This document shows positions 9,256 through 18,024 of a stretch of DNA of 57,486 bases, piece by piece. How positions within the stretch are numbered: position 1 is the first letter of the stretch; each line of letters begins with the position of its first letter. The DNA comes from Deltaproteobacteria bacterium (lineage in GTDB: Bacteria; Myxococcota_A; JAADFL01). The stretch covers positions 1 to 57,486 of the forward strand of contig JAADFL010000085.1 of assembly GCA_013152945.1 (NCBI GenBank), written 5' to 3'. Both the position numbers and the translations under genes were made by a program. The notes under the pieces were generated by a model. The model was not told the origin of the DNA. It saw only the letters and a program-made list of their open reading frames with translations, and did no database searches.

Positions 9256-12197
9256 ATCCCTGTAACGGTGACAGCGGATTCGGCTTGCACGCTTTGGAAC
9301 GGCCTCGTTTGTCACGTGGACAAAGCTTGCGATGGATCGTGGCTGCGGTTATGGCCTTGCTTTGCGTTGTTCCAGGCAATGCCCAGGCTGTTCCAAGAAA
9401 CCTGAAATGGTGGACGCTCAGGACGGAACACTTCGAGATCAATTATCATGAGGGCGTCTATTCCCTTGCCGTAAGGGCCGCCGGCATATTGGAGAAGGCA
9501 TATGCAAGGCTTTCATCCTGGTTCGACTGGAAGATAGCCCGCAGGGTACAAGTTGTGCTGTCGGATGAGACGGATTCTTCCAACGGTTCGGCCCGAGTCG
9601 TGCCGTACAACCTTATAACGGTATTTCTCGCTCCCCCTGCATCCGATTCGACACTCAACGATGCATCGAATTGGTTCAAGGTGCTTCTCGTGCACGAGTT
9701 GACCCACATCTTCCACATGGACCAGGCCCGGGGAGCGCCATGGTTGCTCAATAAAATATTGGGAAAGGTTGTAACTCCGAATGCCGCCGAGCCGGTATGG
9801 CTGGTGGAGGGCACGGCAGTGCTTTCCGAGTCGGCCCTCACGGACGGCGGCCGGCTGAGGAATTCCATTTACCACATGATGCTCCGGTCTTCTGCATTGG
9901 CCGGCGACCTGCCGAAACCGGATACCTTGTCGGGTACAGGCACCAGATGGCCCGGGTACACCTCTGCATATCTTTTCGGGTCCGGCCTTATGCTGGACCT
10001 CGCTTTTTGGTACGGCATGGGAGCCGTATCCGAGATGGCGGCCAGGTACTCGTCCAAACTCATTCCATTTTCATTGAACATCACCTTGAGGGAATCCATC
10101 GGCATTTCATGGCTGGACTTGTATGAAAACTGGAAAAGACGGGTTATCGATGAATCGAGGGCTGCCGAACAAGAGGTGACGAGGCTTGGCGCAAGGCAGG
10201 GCAGGCGAATAACCCATAGGGGTTTTCATGTCCAGTGGCCCAGGTTCGATGTGACCGGAAAATCGCTGTTGTTCACTGCCAGGGGAATCGACGACGATTC
10301 CTTGCTTATAACAAGACGCGGGGACGGAACAGAGAAGATCCTGTTGAGGTTGAAGGGCAGGGCGGGCGCTGATTTCACTCCGGACGGCAGGGGAATCGTT
10401 TTTTGCCAGAGAGGAATAATCAGGAATGATTTCAACTACAACGATTTATACTACCTGGATTTGAAAACAGGGTTGCAAAGAAGACTGACCAATGGATTAA
10501 GGGTGGAGAGGCCGGATGTCTCTCCAAACGGTAAAAAAATAGCAGTCAGCCTGGTAAAGGCGGGTAGAAGGGACGTGGCTGTACTGGATCTCGAAACAGG
10601 TGCATTGCAGGTTTTGACCGGGCGCATGGACGTCCAGTCTTGTGATGCTCCGCGATGGTCTCCCGACGGCAGGAAAATCGTGTTCAGCACGTGGAGAAAG
10701 GACGGTGCGAGGAATATCACCTTGATGGACGTCTCCTCCGGGAAGAGTGAGTTTCTTACCGCCCAAAGGAGTCAGGATATTGATCCCTGTTTCACGCCGG
10801 ATGGTAAGGCAATAATTTTTTCTTCAGACCGATCCGGGATATACCAACTCTATCAGTACGACATCGCCACGGGCGGGCTTCATGGAATTACCAGGTTGAT
10901 AGGCGGAGCATTTGCCCCCGAACCTTCACCGGATGGAAAGAATCTCGTGTACGTCGGTTACACTGATGACGGTTACGACCTGTTCGAAATTCCATTAAAC
11001 GGTGATTTATACGAGGTTGAACCCGAACCGTCCGACAGGCCGATCCTTTCGGATGCCGGGAAAGAAGACGTTGTAATATCCGGGCCGGAGTCTTATTCAC
11101 CGTGGCACACCATGGCTCCAAGGGCATGGGTTCCCGTTATCGTGGCGGATTCGAAAAGGCAGGAGTTGGGAATGTTTCTTTCGGGAAGGGACGCCCTGGG
11201 CCGGCTGTTTTGGGCCGCTGACTTGAATTACACATTCGGAGGTACGGGTTGGATGGGCCAGGCTACTTACGTGTACTCGCGCTTGTACCCGACATTTTCC
11301 CTGAACGCCTGGTACAGCCATTCAAATCATGCAATGGGTTATCTTTTGCGGGATGGAAGTTACAGGCCTTACGAACAGCATAATTTCGGTGGTTCACTGT
11401 ACATGTCGTTGCCGGTTATAAACTATTGGAGTTATCACAGATTGTTACTGGGTTTTAAAGTGAACGCATGGATCAGGAAGGCTGAAAGGCAGACTGATTT
11501 CGACCCGGCGGAACTGCAACCGGTATATCCGAAAGACCGGATTTCCTCGGGGATCATCTTTGGATATTATTATTCCAATTCAAGGTCCTATGTCCTTACA
11601 CCCGGCCCTGCCAGGGGGCGTAGAATCTCGGCAAGGTTGTCATTGCACTTGCCAGAACTCGGCTCGGATTTCAGGAATGCTGCCGCGGACTTGAGGTACA
11701 CCGAGTATTTGCCGCTTTCATGGCGCGACCACGTGCTTGCCTTGAATCTTGCCCTGGGGATGGGTATAGGTGACTTCGGCCACACTCCTTATTACAGCCT
11801 TGGCGGAATGCCTGACCAGGATCTGTTTCAGGCTCTCCTGATAGGGGAACGTTTGCCGTCAGCCGTATTGAGGGGATTTGAACCCGGCGCCCTGTCTTCG
11901 AACAGGTTTATTCTCTTGAATCTGGAGCACCGGTTCCCGCTTTCATTCGTTGAGCGCGGGCTGTCCACCCTACCTTTCTATCTGGGCAAGGTTTACGGCG
12001 CGGTCTTTTTGGATGCTGCAGAGGCCGGGCGGGGCGGTTTCGAACCGGAGGACTTGAAGTTCGGTACAGGCCTTGAAATAAGAGCTGATACGACTCTTGC
12101 GTATTATTTGCCTTTTACGTTCAGACTTGGTTTCTCACACGGCTGGGGATATTATGGAGAAAACAGGTTTTACTTCGGTATTGGAACACCGTATTGA
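9252..12197 (+). CDS. HExxH metallopeptidase / beta-propeller / outer-membrane barrel fusion
   Basis: A 981-residue envelope protein. A TTG start at 9252 overlaps the previous stop (TTGA), and a signal peptide ends at about residue 46 (PGNAQA). The peptidase part has the zinc motif HELTH at residues 148-152 and a downstream WLVEG glutamate at residue 186, the usual third ligand of gluzincin-type peptidases. From about residue 300 to 620 there are repeated TolB/WD40-like blades (DFTPDGRGIVF, DVSPNGKKIAV, RWSPDGRKIVFST, CFTPDGKAIIFSS, EPSPDGKNLVYVG). The last ~340 residues alternate aromatic and small residues in long amphipathic strands and end in FYFGIGTPY, like an Omp85-type surface-antigen barrel with a C-terminal aromatic residue. 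It may be a surface-anchored protease; that is inference from domain order. Confidence 0.82.
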   Translation: MNPCNGDSGFGLHALERPRLSRGQSLRWIVAAVMALLCVVPGNAQAVPRNLKWWTLRTEHFEINYHEGVYSLAVRAAGILEKAYARLSSWFDWKIARRVQVVLSDETDSSNGSARVVPYNLITVFLAPPASDSTLNDASNWFKVLLVHELTHIFHMDQARGAPWLLNKILGKVVTPNAAEPVWLVEGTAVLSESALTDGGRLRNSIYHMMLRSSALAGDLPKPDTLSGTGTRWPGYTSAYLFGSGLMLDLAFWYGMGAVSEMAARYSSKLIPFSLNITLRESIGISWLDLYENWKRRVIDESRAAEQEVTRLGARQGRRITHRGFHVQWPRFDVTGKSLLFTARGIDDDSLLITRRGDGTEKILLRLKGRAGADFTPDGRGIVFCQRGIIRNDFNYNDLYYLDLKTGLQRRLTNGLRVERPDVSPNGKKIAVSLVKAGRRDVAVLDLETGALQVLTGRMDVQSCDAPRWSPDGRKIVFSTWRKDGARNITLMDVSSGKSEFLTAQRSQDIDPCFTPDGKAIIFSSDRSGIYQLYQYDIATGGLHGITRLIGGAFAPEPSPDGKNLVYVGYTDDGYDLFEIPLNGDLYEVEPEPSDRPILSDAGKEDVVISGPESYSPWHTMAPRAWVPVIVADSKRQELGMFLSGRDALGRLFWAADLNYTFGGTGWMGQATYVYSRLYPTFSLNAWYSHSNHAMGYLLRDGSYRPYEQHNFGGSLYMSLPVINYWSYHRLLLGFKVNAWIRKAERQTDFDPAELQPVYPKDRISSGIIFGYYYSNSRSYVLTPGPARGRRISARLSLHLPELGSDFRNAAADLRYTEYLPLSWRDHVLALNLALGMGIGDFGHTPYYSLGGMPDQDLFQALLIGERLPSAVLRGFEPGALSSNRFILLNLEHRFPLSFVERGLSTLPFYLGKVYGAVFLDAAEAGRGGFEPEDLKFGTGLEIRADTTLAYYLPFTFRLGFSHGWGYYGENRFYFGIGTPY

Positions 12198-12305
12198 TAC
12201 GTTTATCCAAAAACTGAAAATACTCGACCTTCCATGTTGACCGGCCGGTGTGATAGAGTCATGGTCGAAATATTGGATTGATAAGAAGGCAGGGAAAGAT
12301 CAGTC

Positions 12306-15278
12306 TTGAAAGAAAGAGATGATAATAATCCTGTTCACCAAAAAGACCTGATATCCCAGCTCCTCCAGGTAAGGCCCGGAGAGTACAAGCTGGTTGCGAT
12401 GATGTTCCTTGCACTCTTATTCGGCGTGGCCTCCCTGGTAGTGGGCAGGGCTGTAAGGGATGCCCTTTTCCTGGCCAGGCACGGCAGTGAGGATTTGCCC
12501 CAGGTATACATGCTCCAGGCGGTTGTTGTGGGGCTTGCATCGTACCTTTATTCAAGGATAGTGGACAGAAAGAGGCGGGACAGGGTCATTACCTGGGTCA
12601 GTCTCTTTCTTGCAGCCACACTGATCGGCCTGCGTCTCCTGGTGGGAAGCTGCAATAAAGAGGTTGTTTTCTTTATCCTGTACCTGTGGATAGAGGTCGT
12701 GGGCGCACTGCTCCTTATCCAGTTCTGGACACTTGCCAACGACCTCTTCCATCCGCGCGAGGCAAAGAGATTATTCGGCATTATCGGCGCAGGAAGTGTT
12801 TTTGCAGGTGCGCTTGGAGGCTTTTCCGTAAAGTTCCTTGCCGTAATGGTCAATGATACTGCTGATCTGCTTTACTTGAGTGCGGGACTGATTATGCTGA
12901 TGGTAGTGTGCATCAACGTGGTCGGGCTCGTGGCGAGAGAAAGGTTGATTGGAGCATATTTGCTGGCAAAGCCGGGACGCAGGAGATTCCGGCTCAAGGT
13001 GTCTGGACGCAAGGTCCTGTCCGATCCATATCTCATATTGATCTCTTCGGTGGTGGTATTGACCTTTGTTGCCACTACAATCATTGACTATGAGTTCAAA
13101 ATTATTACAAGGAATCACTTCGAAGAGATGTACCCAAAGGACCGAGGAAAAGGTTATTCTCCTCCTCTCGAACAAGCTGAAAGGTTCGACGAGAACAAGG
13201 CCCTGAAGCCTGGCAGTGGAACAATAGGTCCGGAGGCTGAACAGGCTATGGCCATATTTTTCGGCCGGTTCTATGGCTGGGCTGGTATTGCAGCGTGTAT
13301 ATTTCAATTGTTATTGACTGCAAGATTTTTACGGTACCGGATTTTTTCATTGTTGTTCTTGCCGTTGACATTGTTGCCCGGACTATTCGGCTTGGTGTTG
13401 TACCCCGGTTTCATAGCTGCCATGGCAGGCAAGGCTGCTGATACCATGTTCAGGTATACATTGAATGATTCAGCATCACAGATCTTGTACCAGCCGGTAC
13501 CCAAAGAAAGGGTGGGCAAGGCCAAGGCCTTTATAGAGGGCATTTTAAAGCCCGGTGCAATCGGACTGGCAGGGAGCATGATTATACTTTTTTCTCTGTA
13601 CAGGTCACCTGCCCTGGCAGGAGTCATAGCCTTGGTCATGACAATTGCCTGGATGCTGCTGGTCCCGTTCATTACCAAGCGGTATCACGCTACAATGGTC
13701 GCCTCTTTGATTGAGAAGAAACTGGGGAAGGAAGGGATGTCTCTCCTGGCCGGTTCCAGAACGGCCAGGGAACTTGAAAGTCATCTCGAGTTGGGTGATG
13801 ACGAACACGTGCTTCATGCGCTGGAACTGTTGGCAAGCCTGGAAGACATCAATCTTGCTCCGGCCGTGGCGGGCTTGCTTCCAAATCGTGGTCCCGGAGT
13901 TCAGATTGCGGCCCTGAAGTACCTTTCTCAAAAGGGAGGCCAGGCTCAGCTTGGAGCGATACTGCTGCTCTTCGATGCTGCAGATGACCAGGTGAGGGCT
14001 GAGGCGGTCAGGGCATATTGCGCTGTCGGCAAGGAAAAGGCCATAAGAACAGTCGTCTCGCTTTTAGAGGATGCATCGGGGCTTGTACGGTCGGCCGCGG
14101 TGGCCGGGCTGATACGATACGGGGGCCTGGATGGAATTTTGAAAGCTGCACGGGTGCTCAAAGAAATGTTGACATCCGATGATCGCCAGGACAGGTTTCT
14201 GGCCGCCCAGGTCTTGCAGTTCATAGGAGTCAAGACTTTCTACAGGGAAATTATGAGCCTGTTTTCGGATGATTGCCTGGATGTGCGCAGGGCGGCCATT
14301 GCGGCGGCGGGAACGGTCCAGAGTCCGGAATTACTACTCGCCCTTGTCTACAAGTTGGGAGACAGGAGCGTATCGAGCCAGGCGGCGGAAGCCCTTGTAA
14401 AATATGGCCCGTCGGCGGTGCCGCCGTTGGTGAGGGCTTTGGACCAGCTCAAGGAAGATCACGTTGTCAGGGTCAACGCAGCCTCGGTGCTCGGCGAACT
14501 GGCGATCCAGGAAGGCGTGGACTGTCTTGTGCGTCACCTGGATGACAAGCACGAAGCCGTCAGGGTGGCTGCAACCAGGGGCCTGGTTTCAGCGCGGAGA
14601 AAGGGCAGTGGATTGAGGGTTCCAGCAGGTCCCGCGCTGGAGCAAATAAGAAACGAGCTCAAGGAATACTATGTTTGGCTGGCTGCCGATAATGACTTGG
14701 TGAAACATGGGTTTCAGGTTCTTCACACCGGGTTGCTGGAAAAACGCCAAGCCATCATGAAAAGGGTATTTGGATTACTGGGCTTGATACTGGATGCGAG
14801 GGAGGTTGATGCCATCTATGAAAAACTCAATTCCAATGCACCCAGGCTTCGTTCCACCGCACTTGATGCAGTTGAATACATGTTGCAACATCTCAAAGAC
14901 CTGAAAACCGCATTGATGCCGATAGTGGATCCGGAGAGTTCATTCGAAGATCTTGAACGAGGGAAATCGGTATTTGCAGAGCATATCCCGTCTCTTTCAG
15001 TAAAACAATGGATTGAAAAGCTGCTTGACGACCCGAGTGATTGGATTCGTGCCCTTGCACTGCATTGCGTCGGAGAGCACAAGCTCAAGTCATTGGCGGA
15101 AAAGGTCAGGGACATGCTTTCAAGTGAATCCGAGTTACTAAGGGAGACTGCCTTGTTCGCTGCACATAGACTGGGGAACACATTGGACATGGAATACTAC
15201 CTGTCCCTTTGTTCCGAAGATCCTTGTCCAAGGATTGCCGATGCTGCAAAGAGCCTGGCTGCAGGAGTAGTCAAATGA
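12306..15278 (+). CDS. Npt/Tlc-type nucleotide transporter with C-terminal HEAT repeats
   Basis: The protein has 990 residues and starts at TTG after a GGGAAAG Shine-Dalgarno. Residues ~30-460 contain about 11-12 membrane segments and the family-like motif VGRAVRDALFLARHG near the first helix, as in the ATP/ADP-translocase-like (Npt1/Npt2) branch of the major facilitator superfamily. From about residue 480 to 800 there is a run of helical HEAT-type repeats (VLHALELLASLEDINLAPAV, RAEAVRAYCAVG, VRRAAIAAAGTVQSPELLL, VRVNAASVLGELAIQEG), followed by a less regular helical tail. Free-living relatives often carry such HEAT repeats. The transported substrate is unknown. It overlaps the cyclic-nucleotide-binding gene downstream by 4 bp. 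Confidence 0.82.
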   Translation: MKERDDNNPVHQKDLISQLLQVRPGEYKLVAMMFLALLFGVASLVVGRAVRDALFLARHGSEDLPQVYMLQAVVVGLASYLYSRIVDRKRRDRVITWVSLFLAATLIGLRLLVGSCNKEVVFFILYLWIEVVGALLLIQFWTLANDLFHPREAKRLFGIIGAGSVFAGALGGFSVKFLAVMVNDTADLLYLSAGLIMLMVVCINVVGLVARERLIGAYLLAKPGRRRFRLKVSGRKVLSDPYLILISSVVVLTFVATTIIDYEFKIITRNHFEEMYPKDRGKGYSPPLEQAERFDENKALKPGSGTIGPEAEQAMAIFFGRFYGWAGIAACIFQLLLTARFLRYRIFSLLFLPLTLLPGLFGLVLYPGFIAAMAGKAADTMFRYTLNDSASQILYQPVPKERVGKAKAFIEGILKPGAIGLAGSMIILFSLYRSPALAGVIALVMTIAWMLLVPFITKRYHATMVASLIEKKLGKEGMSLLAGSRTARELESHLELGDDEHVLHALELLASLEDINLAPAVAGLLPNRGPGVQIAALKYLSQKGGQAQLGAILLLFDAADDQVRAEAVRAYCAVGKEKAIRTVVSLLEDASGLVRSAAVAGLIRYGGLDGILKAARVLKEMLTSDDRQDRFLAAQVLQFIGVKTFYREIMSLFSDDCLDVRRAAIAAAGTVQSPELLLALVYKLGDRSVSSQAAEALVKYGPSAVPPLVRALDQLKEDHVVRVNAASVLGELAIQEGVDCLVRHLDDKHEAVRVAATRGLVSARRKGSGLRVPAGPALEQIRNELKEYYVWLAADNDLVKHGFQVLHTGLLEKRQAIMKRVFGLLGLILDAREVDAIYEKLNSNAPRLRSTALDAVEYMLQHLKDLKTALMPIVDPESSFEDLERGKSVFAEHIPSLSVKQWIEKLLDDPSDWIRALALHCVGEHKLKSLAEKVRDMLSSESELLRETALFAAHRLGNTLDMEYYLSLCSEDPCPRIADAAKSLAAGVVK

Positions 15279-15733
15279 TGTCCACTGTTGAAAAGGCCCT
15301 TATATTGAAAGAAATAGAACTATTCTCCCGAATACCGGGTGATGACCTGGCCCGCCTGGCCTTTTTGGCGGAAGAGGTGATATTCGAACCAGGTGAAATC
15401 GTATTCGAGGAAGGGGAACTTGGTGATGCCCTTTACCTGGTCCTGTCCGGCAGAGCAAAGATTTACCGCGGTAAGACGGTGCTGGCCGAGGTAAAAGAAA
15501 AAGATGTCTACGGCGAGATGGCATTATTGGATTCTGAGCCGAGATCTGCGTCGGTCTCTGCAATCGATGAACTCAAGTGCCTGCGCATTGCAAGAGCTGA
15601 TTTCAATGATTTGCTTTCAGAGAGAAATTCGGTTGCCCGGGGCATCATACAAGTACTGGTGAAGAGACTACGTGTTACGAGTGACGAGCTGGAGGAAGCA
15701 AGACAATATACAGCCCCCCATTCTACGGGGTGA
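15275..15733 (+). CDS. cyclic-nucleotide-binding (CNB) domain protein
   Basis: A 152-residue protein, essentially a single CNB domain. Landmarks are the entry helix (LILKEIELFSRIPGDDLARLA), the strand VIFEPGEIVFEEGELGDALYLVLSGRAKI and the phosphate-binding-cassette region DVYGEMALLDSEPRSASVSA (GE..LL....R..S). A helical tail follows. ATG at 15275 overlaps the transporter stop (ATGA), which fixes the start better than more upstream codons. It probably senses a cyclic nucleotide and acts on the transporter, because in related proteins a CNB domain can be part of the same chain; that link is inference. Confidence 0.85.
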   Translation: MMSTVEKALILKEIELFSRIPGDDLARLAFLAEEVIFEPGEIVFEEGELGDALYLVLSGRAKIYRGKTVLAEVKEKDVYGEMALLDSEPRSASVSAIDELKCLRIARADFNDLLSERNSVARGIIQVLVKRLRVTSDELEEARQYTAPHSTG

Positions 15734-15743
15734 ATATCCAAGT

Positions 15744-16775
15744 ATGAAAATAAAGAGAACAATTGGAATCCTTGTTTCAACCGGTGCCGGGATTCTCCTT
15801 TTATTCTTGTTTCTCGAAATTGCGGTGAGGCTTTCCGGATATTCAAAGAAGTATCTATATGATCCTATTTATAAAAAGAGCGATTTGCCTGGAGTGGTGT
15901 ACGAGCACAAGCCTGATGTTGACGGCAGGGCCAGGTCCGGTACCCCGGTGCATATCGACAACATCGGTGCCAGGTCGGACAGGGATTATCCGATTCTCAA
16001 GCCCGGGAATACATGTCGCGTGGTATTACTCGGCGATTCGTGGACATTCGGCCAGGGTGTGGAATTGCAACATACCTTTGGATATCTCTTGGAGAGAAAA
16101 CTATTGCCGGGGAGATTTCCATCATACCATTTTGAAGTCATCAACTTGGGCGTATGCGGATACAACATCGCCAACATGGTGGCATCTTTCGTGCAAAAGG
16201 CGATTCGCCTCAATCCTGATGTTGTTGTGCTTGCACTAATCGGGGAAGATCTTTCCCTGGACAGGAGATTGGCTGCCGACAAGTTCGGGTACACACGAAA
16301 CCTCTTGAGCCCGCAAGTTCCGGACTGGCTCAAGTCGTGGTTGAGAAACCTGCACATGGCGTACTGGATACGTGACAAGTGGTGGATTTTGACGCACAAG
16401 GGCGAACAGGGCTTGAAGGGAGTGGAAGAGCCCGGCGCTCCGGTATATCGAAAAACCTGGAACAGGGCCGGGAAGCTGTTACAGGAATTCCGGGACAAGG
16501 CAAAAGAGGAAAATATCAGGACGCTAATCATCGACCTGGATTTCAAGCCAAAGCATTCGGCCGAGATGTTGAAGAGGCTGGCCGGGAAACTCGGGGTTCC
16601 TTTTGTGGCATGCTCCCAAGGTGTTTCAGTAAGTGCAAAGAGCCGGGACATTGCACAACTTGTGTTGCCGAATGACGGACATCCCGGTATCAAGGGTCAC
16701 GAGCTGATTGCATCATTGCTTCTCGAAGCTATTACCGCGCAGCTTTCAAATGCCGGGTGTATGAACAGCCTATAG
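15744..16775 (+). CDS. membrane-anchored SGNH/GDSL-type hydrolase
   Basis: The protein has 343 residues and starts at ATG 15744, ten bases after the CNB gene. One N-terminal membrane helix (IGILVSTGAGILLLFLFLEIA) anchors an extracytoplasmic domain. SGNH-family blocks are visible: block I VVLLGDSWTFGQGV with the nucleophile Ser, the block II Gly in NLGVCGYN, and block V NDGHPGIKGHELIA with the Asp and His. The block III Asn is not obvious (VVVLALIGEDLS). Family members deacylate or deacetylate polysaccharides, lipids or peptidoglycan; the substrate here is unknown. It is the likely last gene of the 12.3-16.8 kb transcript, ending at a hairpin (16778-16798). Confidence 0.82.
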   Translation: MKIKRTIGILVSTGAGILLLFLFLEIAVRLSGYSKKYLYDPIYKKSDLPGVVYEHKPDVDGRARSGTPVHIDNIGARSDRDYPILKPGNTCRVVLLGDSWTFGQGVELQHTFGYLLERKLLPGRFPSYHFEVINLGVCGYNIANMVASFVQKAIRLNPDVVVLALIGEDLSLDRRLAADKFGYTRNLLSPQVPDWLKSWLRNLHMAYWIRDKWWILTHKGEQGLKGVEEPGAPVYRKTWNRAGKLLQEFRDKAKEENIRTLIIDLDFKPKHSAEMLKRLAGKLGVPFVACSQGVSVSAKSRDIAQLVLPNDGHPGIKGHELIASLLLEAITAQLSNAGCMNSL

Positions 16776-16777
16776 CG

Positions 16778-16798
16778 AAACGGCCTGTCGGGCCGTTT
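16778..16798. terminator. bidirectional hairpin between convergent genes
   Basis: AAACGGCC and GGCCGTTT form a perfect 8-bp stem around loop TGTCG. It lies three bases past the stop of the SGNH gene and 13 bases from the stop of the convergent lipoprotein gene. There is no clean U-tract on either side, so termination is plausible rather than certain. Confidence 0.5.
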
Positions 16799-16811
16799 AC
16801 CTCTTTGCCTG

Positions 16812-17582
16812 CTATTTGAGTTCCTTTATCTTTCTGTTCCCCTTGATCTCGTAACCCTGGAGCCATTTGTCGGTGCCATCCGCCATCTTCACGTGCAGAT
16901 CGAACTTTCCGGACGGGGCCAGCCCGGCAGCACCACGGTTCTCAGAGTCGTACCTGGCAATATGGAGCTTATCCGGTATGGAGTCGAGCATTCCGCGTTC
17001 CTTGTACTTGGTGTACGTGCCCGGCGGGAAAACAACGACCCCGGAATACTTGTTCAGGTCCAGGTCGAACATGGCGGCGTTCATCAACACGGTGACCCTT
17101 GTCTTGCCCTTTGAAGTCAAGGCAACATTTCTCAACCATCCCTTGCCCAGGGCCCCGTCCTGCTCCACCTCAACGTCGTACACGCCTGCAGGAATCTTGC
17201 CGCCATTGTCCCAAAGAAAGTCCATCTTGACTTCCTTTTTTGTCTTGGTGTCGATGAATTTCTTGGGGTACACCACCCCTGCTCCGAGTCCGTCGGTCCA
17301 TTCGCAGAAGAACTTTGCCAGGGCCGTTCCAGAGGCCTGTGGATCGCCTTCTACCTCTGTCTTTACGGTTACAGCCTTCCACCACGGGCCGAAGTCGGCC
17401 TTGGCCTGAACCTCTGGAACAGGCTTTTCCTGTGCCGCCTTGGCTGGTTTTGCCTGTTCCACCTTGGGGTTGGTTTGACTCTCCGGCTTGGAGACGGCCT
17501 CGTCCTTATGTATTGGCGAGGCACAGCCAAAGGCTACTGGGATCAAATAGGATGTGGCGAACAACAGCACAATACGTTTCAT
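16812..17582 (-). CDS. periplasmic lipoprotein of unknown function
   Basis: A 256-residue lipoprotein starting at ATG 17582, which has AAGGAG seven bases upstream; longer frames upstream lack this. The signal peptide MKRIVLLFATSYLIPVAFGC ends in lipobox AFGC. A Lys/Pro/Glu-rich linker (residues ~25-60) follows, then a compact beta-rich domain of ~190 residues with phrases such as GKIPAGVYDVEVEQDG, FPPGTYTKYKERGMLD and GKFDLHVKMADGTDKWLQGYEI. The ...PAGVYDVEV pattern recalls carbohydrate- or PEGA-like beta-sandwiches, but I do not assign a family. It converges on the SGNH hydrolase gene and diverges from the DUF4185-like surface protein gene. Confidence 0.75.
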   Translation of the reverse strand: MKRIVLLFATSYLIPVAFGCASPIHKDEAVSKPESQTNPKVEQAKPAKAAQEKPVPEVQAKADFGPWWKAVTVKTEVEGDPQASGTALAKFFCEWTDGLGAGVVYPKKFIDTKTKKEVKMDFLWDNGGKIPAGVYDVEVEQDGALGKGWLRNVALTSKGKTRVTVLMNAAMFDLDLNKYSGVVVFPPGTYTKYKERGMLDSIPDKLHIARYDSENRGAAGLAPSGKFDLHVKMADGTDKWLQGYEIKGNRKIKELK

Positions 17583-17673
17583 CCGTTTACTCCTTTTCCA
17601 GATTTCAGGTTGGTGTTGCAGGTTCAATAATCACCGGATCGAAAACCACAGGCTCTGGATATTCCATTCGGCA

Positions 17674-17703
17674 TATGTAAACACATGTAGGAATTCCAGT
17701 CAA
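17674..17703 (-). promoter_or_regulatory. candidate promoter for the 16812-17582 lipoprotein
   Basis: On the minus strand TTGACT (17698-17703) and TACATA (17674-17679) are spaced by 18 bp. The -35 is good, the -10 weak. Confidence 0.35.
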
Positions 17704-17905
17704 TGATGCCCTTTTTCAGGCGTTTCGAGAGCCGGCGGGATACCAGGGAAAAGGGGAATTTCGATGGTGATAGGAGCATGCAGTCGAGCTGGTGGATTAT
17801 GCAAGGAGGCATTTTCCCAGGCCGGCAGAGGCCGACAATACAAGTCGAACTCGTTTTAAACCGAAAACAGGGGGAACGAAAAACAATGCGAGACGGAAAA
17901 TATTA

Positions 17906-17934
17906 TTGGCAAGGCTTTAATAATTTCATAGGAT
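17906..17934 (+). promoter_or_regulatory. candidate sigma70 promoter for the 18025 surface protein
   Basis: TTGGCA (17906-17911) and TAGGAT (17929-17934) are 17 bp apart. The start would be near 17941, giving a leader of about 84 nt. Confidence 0.45.
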
Positions 17935-18024
17935 TATCAACAATGACACGTCAAAGAGGTTTTCGCGTGATTTATAGCCGCATCAGGGTCGGGTGCGGTC
18001 CAACCCAATGACAGGAGGCGCGTG

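Larger units (their letters stand above)
17583..18024. other. 442-bp divergent intergenic region
   Basis: No convincing gene is present; a 102-codon frame at 17703-18011 lacks any family resemblance. It holds a promoter candidate in each direction (listed separately) and, in the rightward leader, a hairpin with arms CCGCA/TGCGG near 17980-17998 just upstream of the Shine-Dalgarno. I saw no cyclic-di-GMP (GEMM) riboswitch core. Confidence 0.5.

Noticed and set aside
17703-18011. 102-codon gene upstream of the DUF4185-like gene
   Set aside because: It covers the promoter and leader, has no Shine-Dalgarno and no recognisable features.
17935-18024. Cyclic-di-GMP (GEMM) riboswitch before the surface protein
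   Set aside because: The leader has a hairpin but none of the conserved core sequence.
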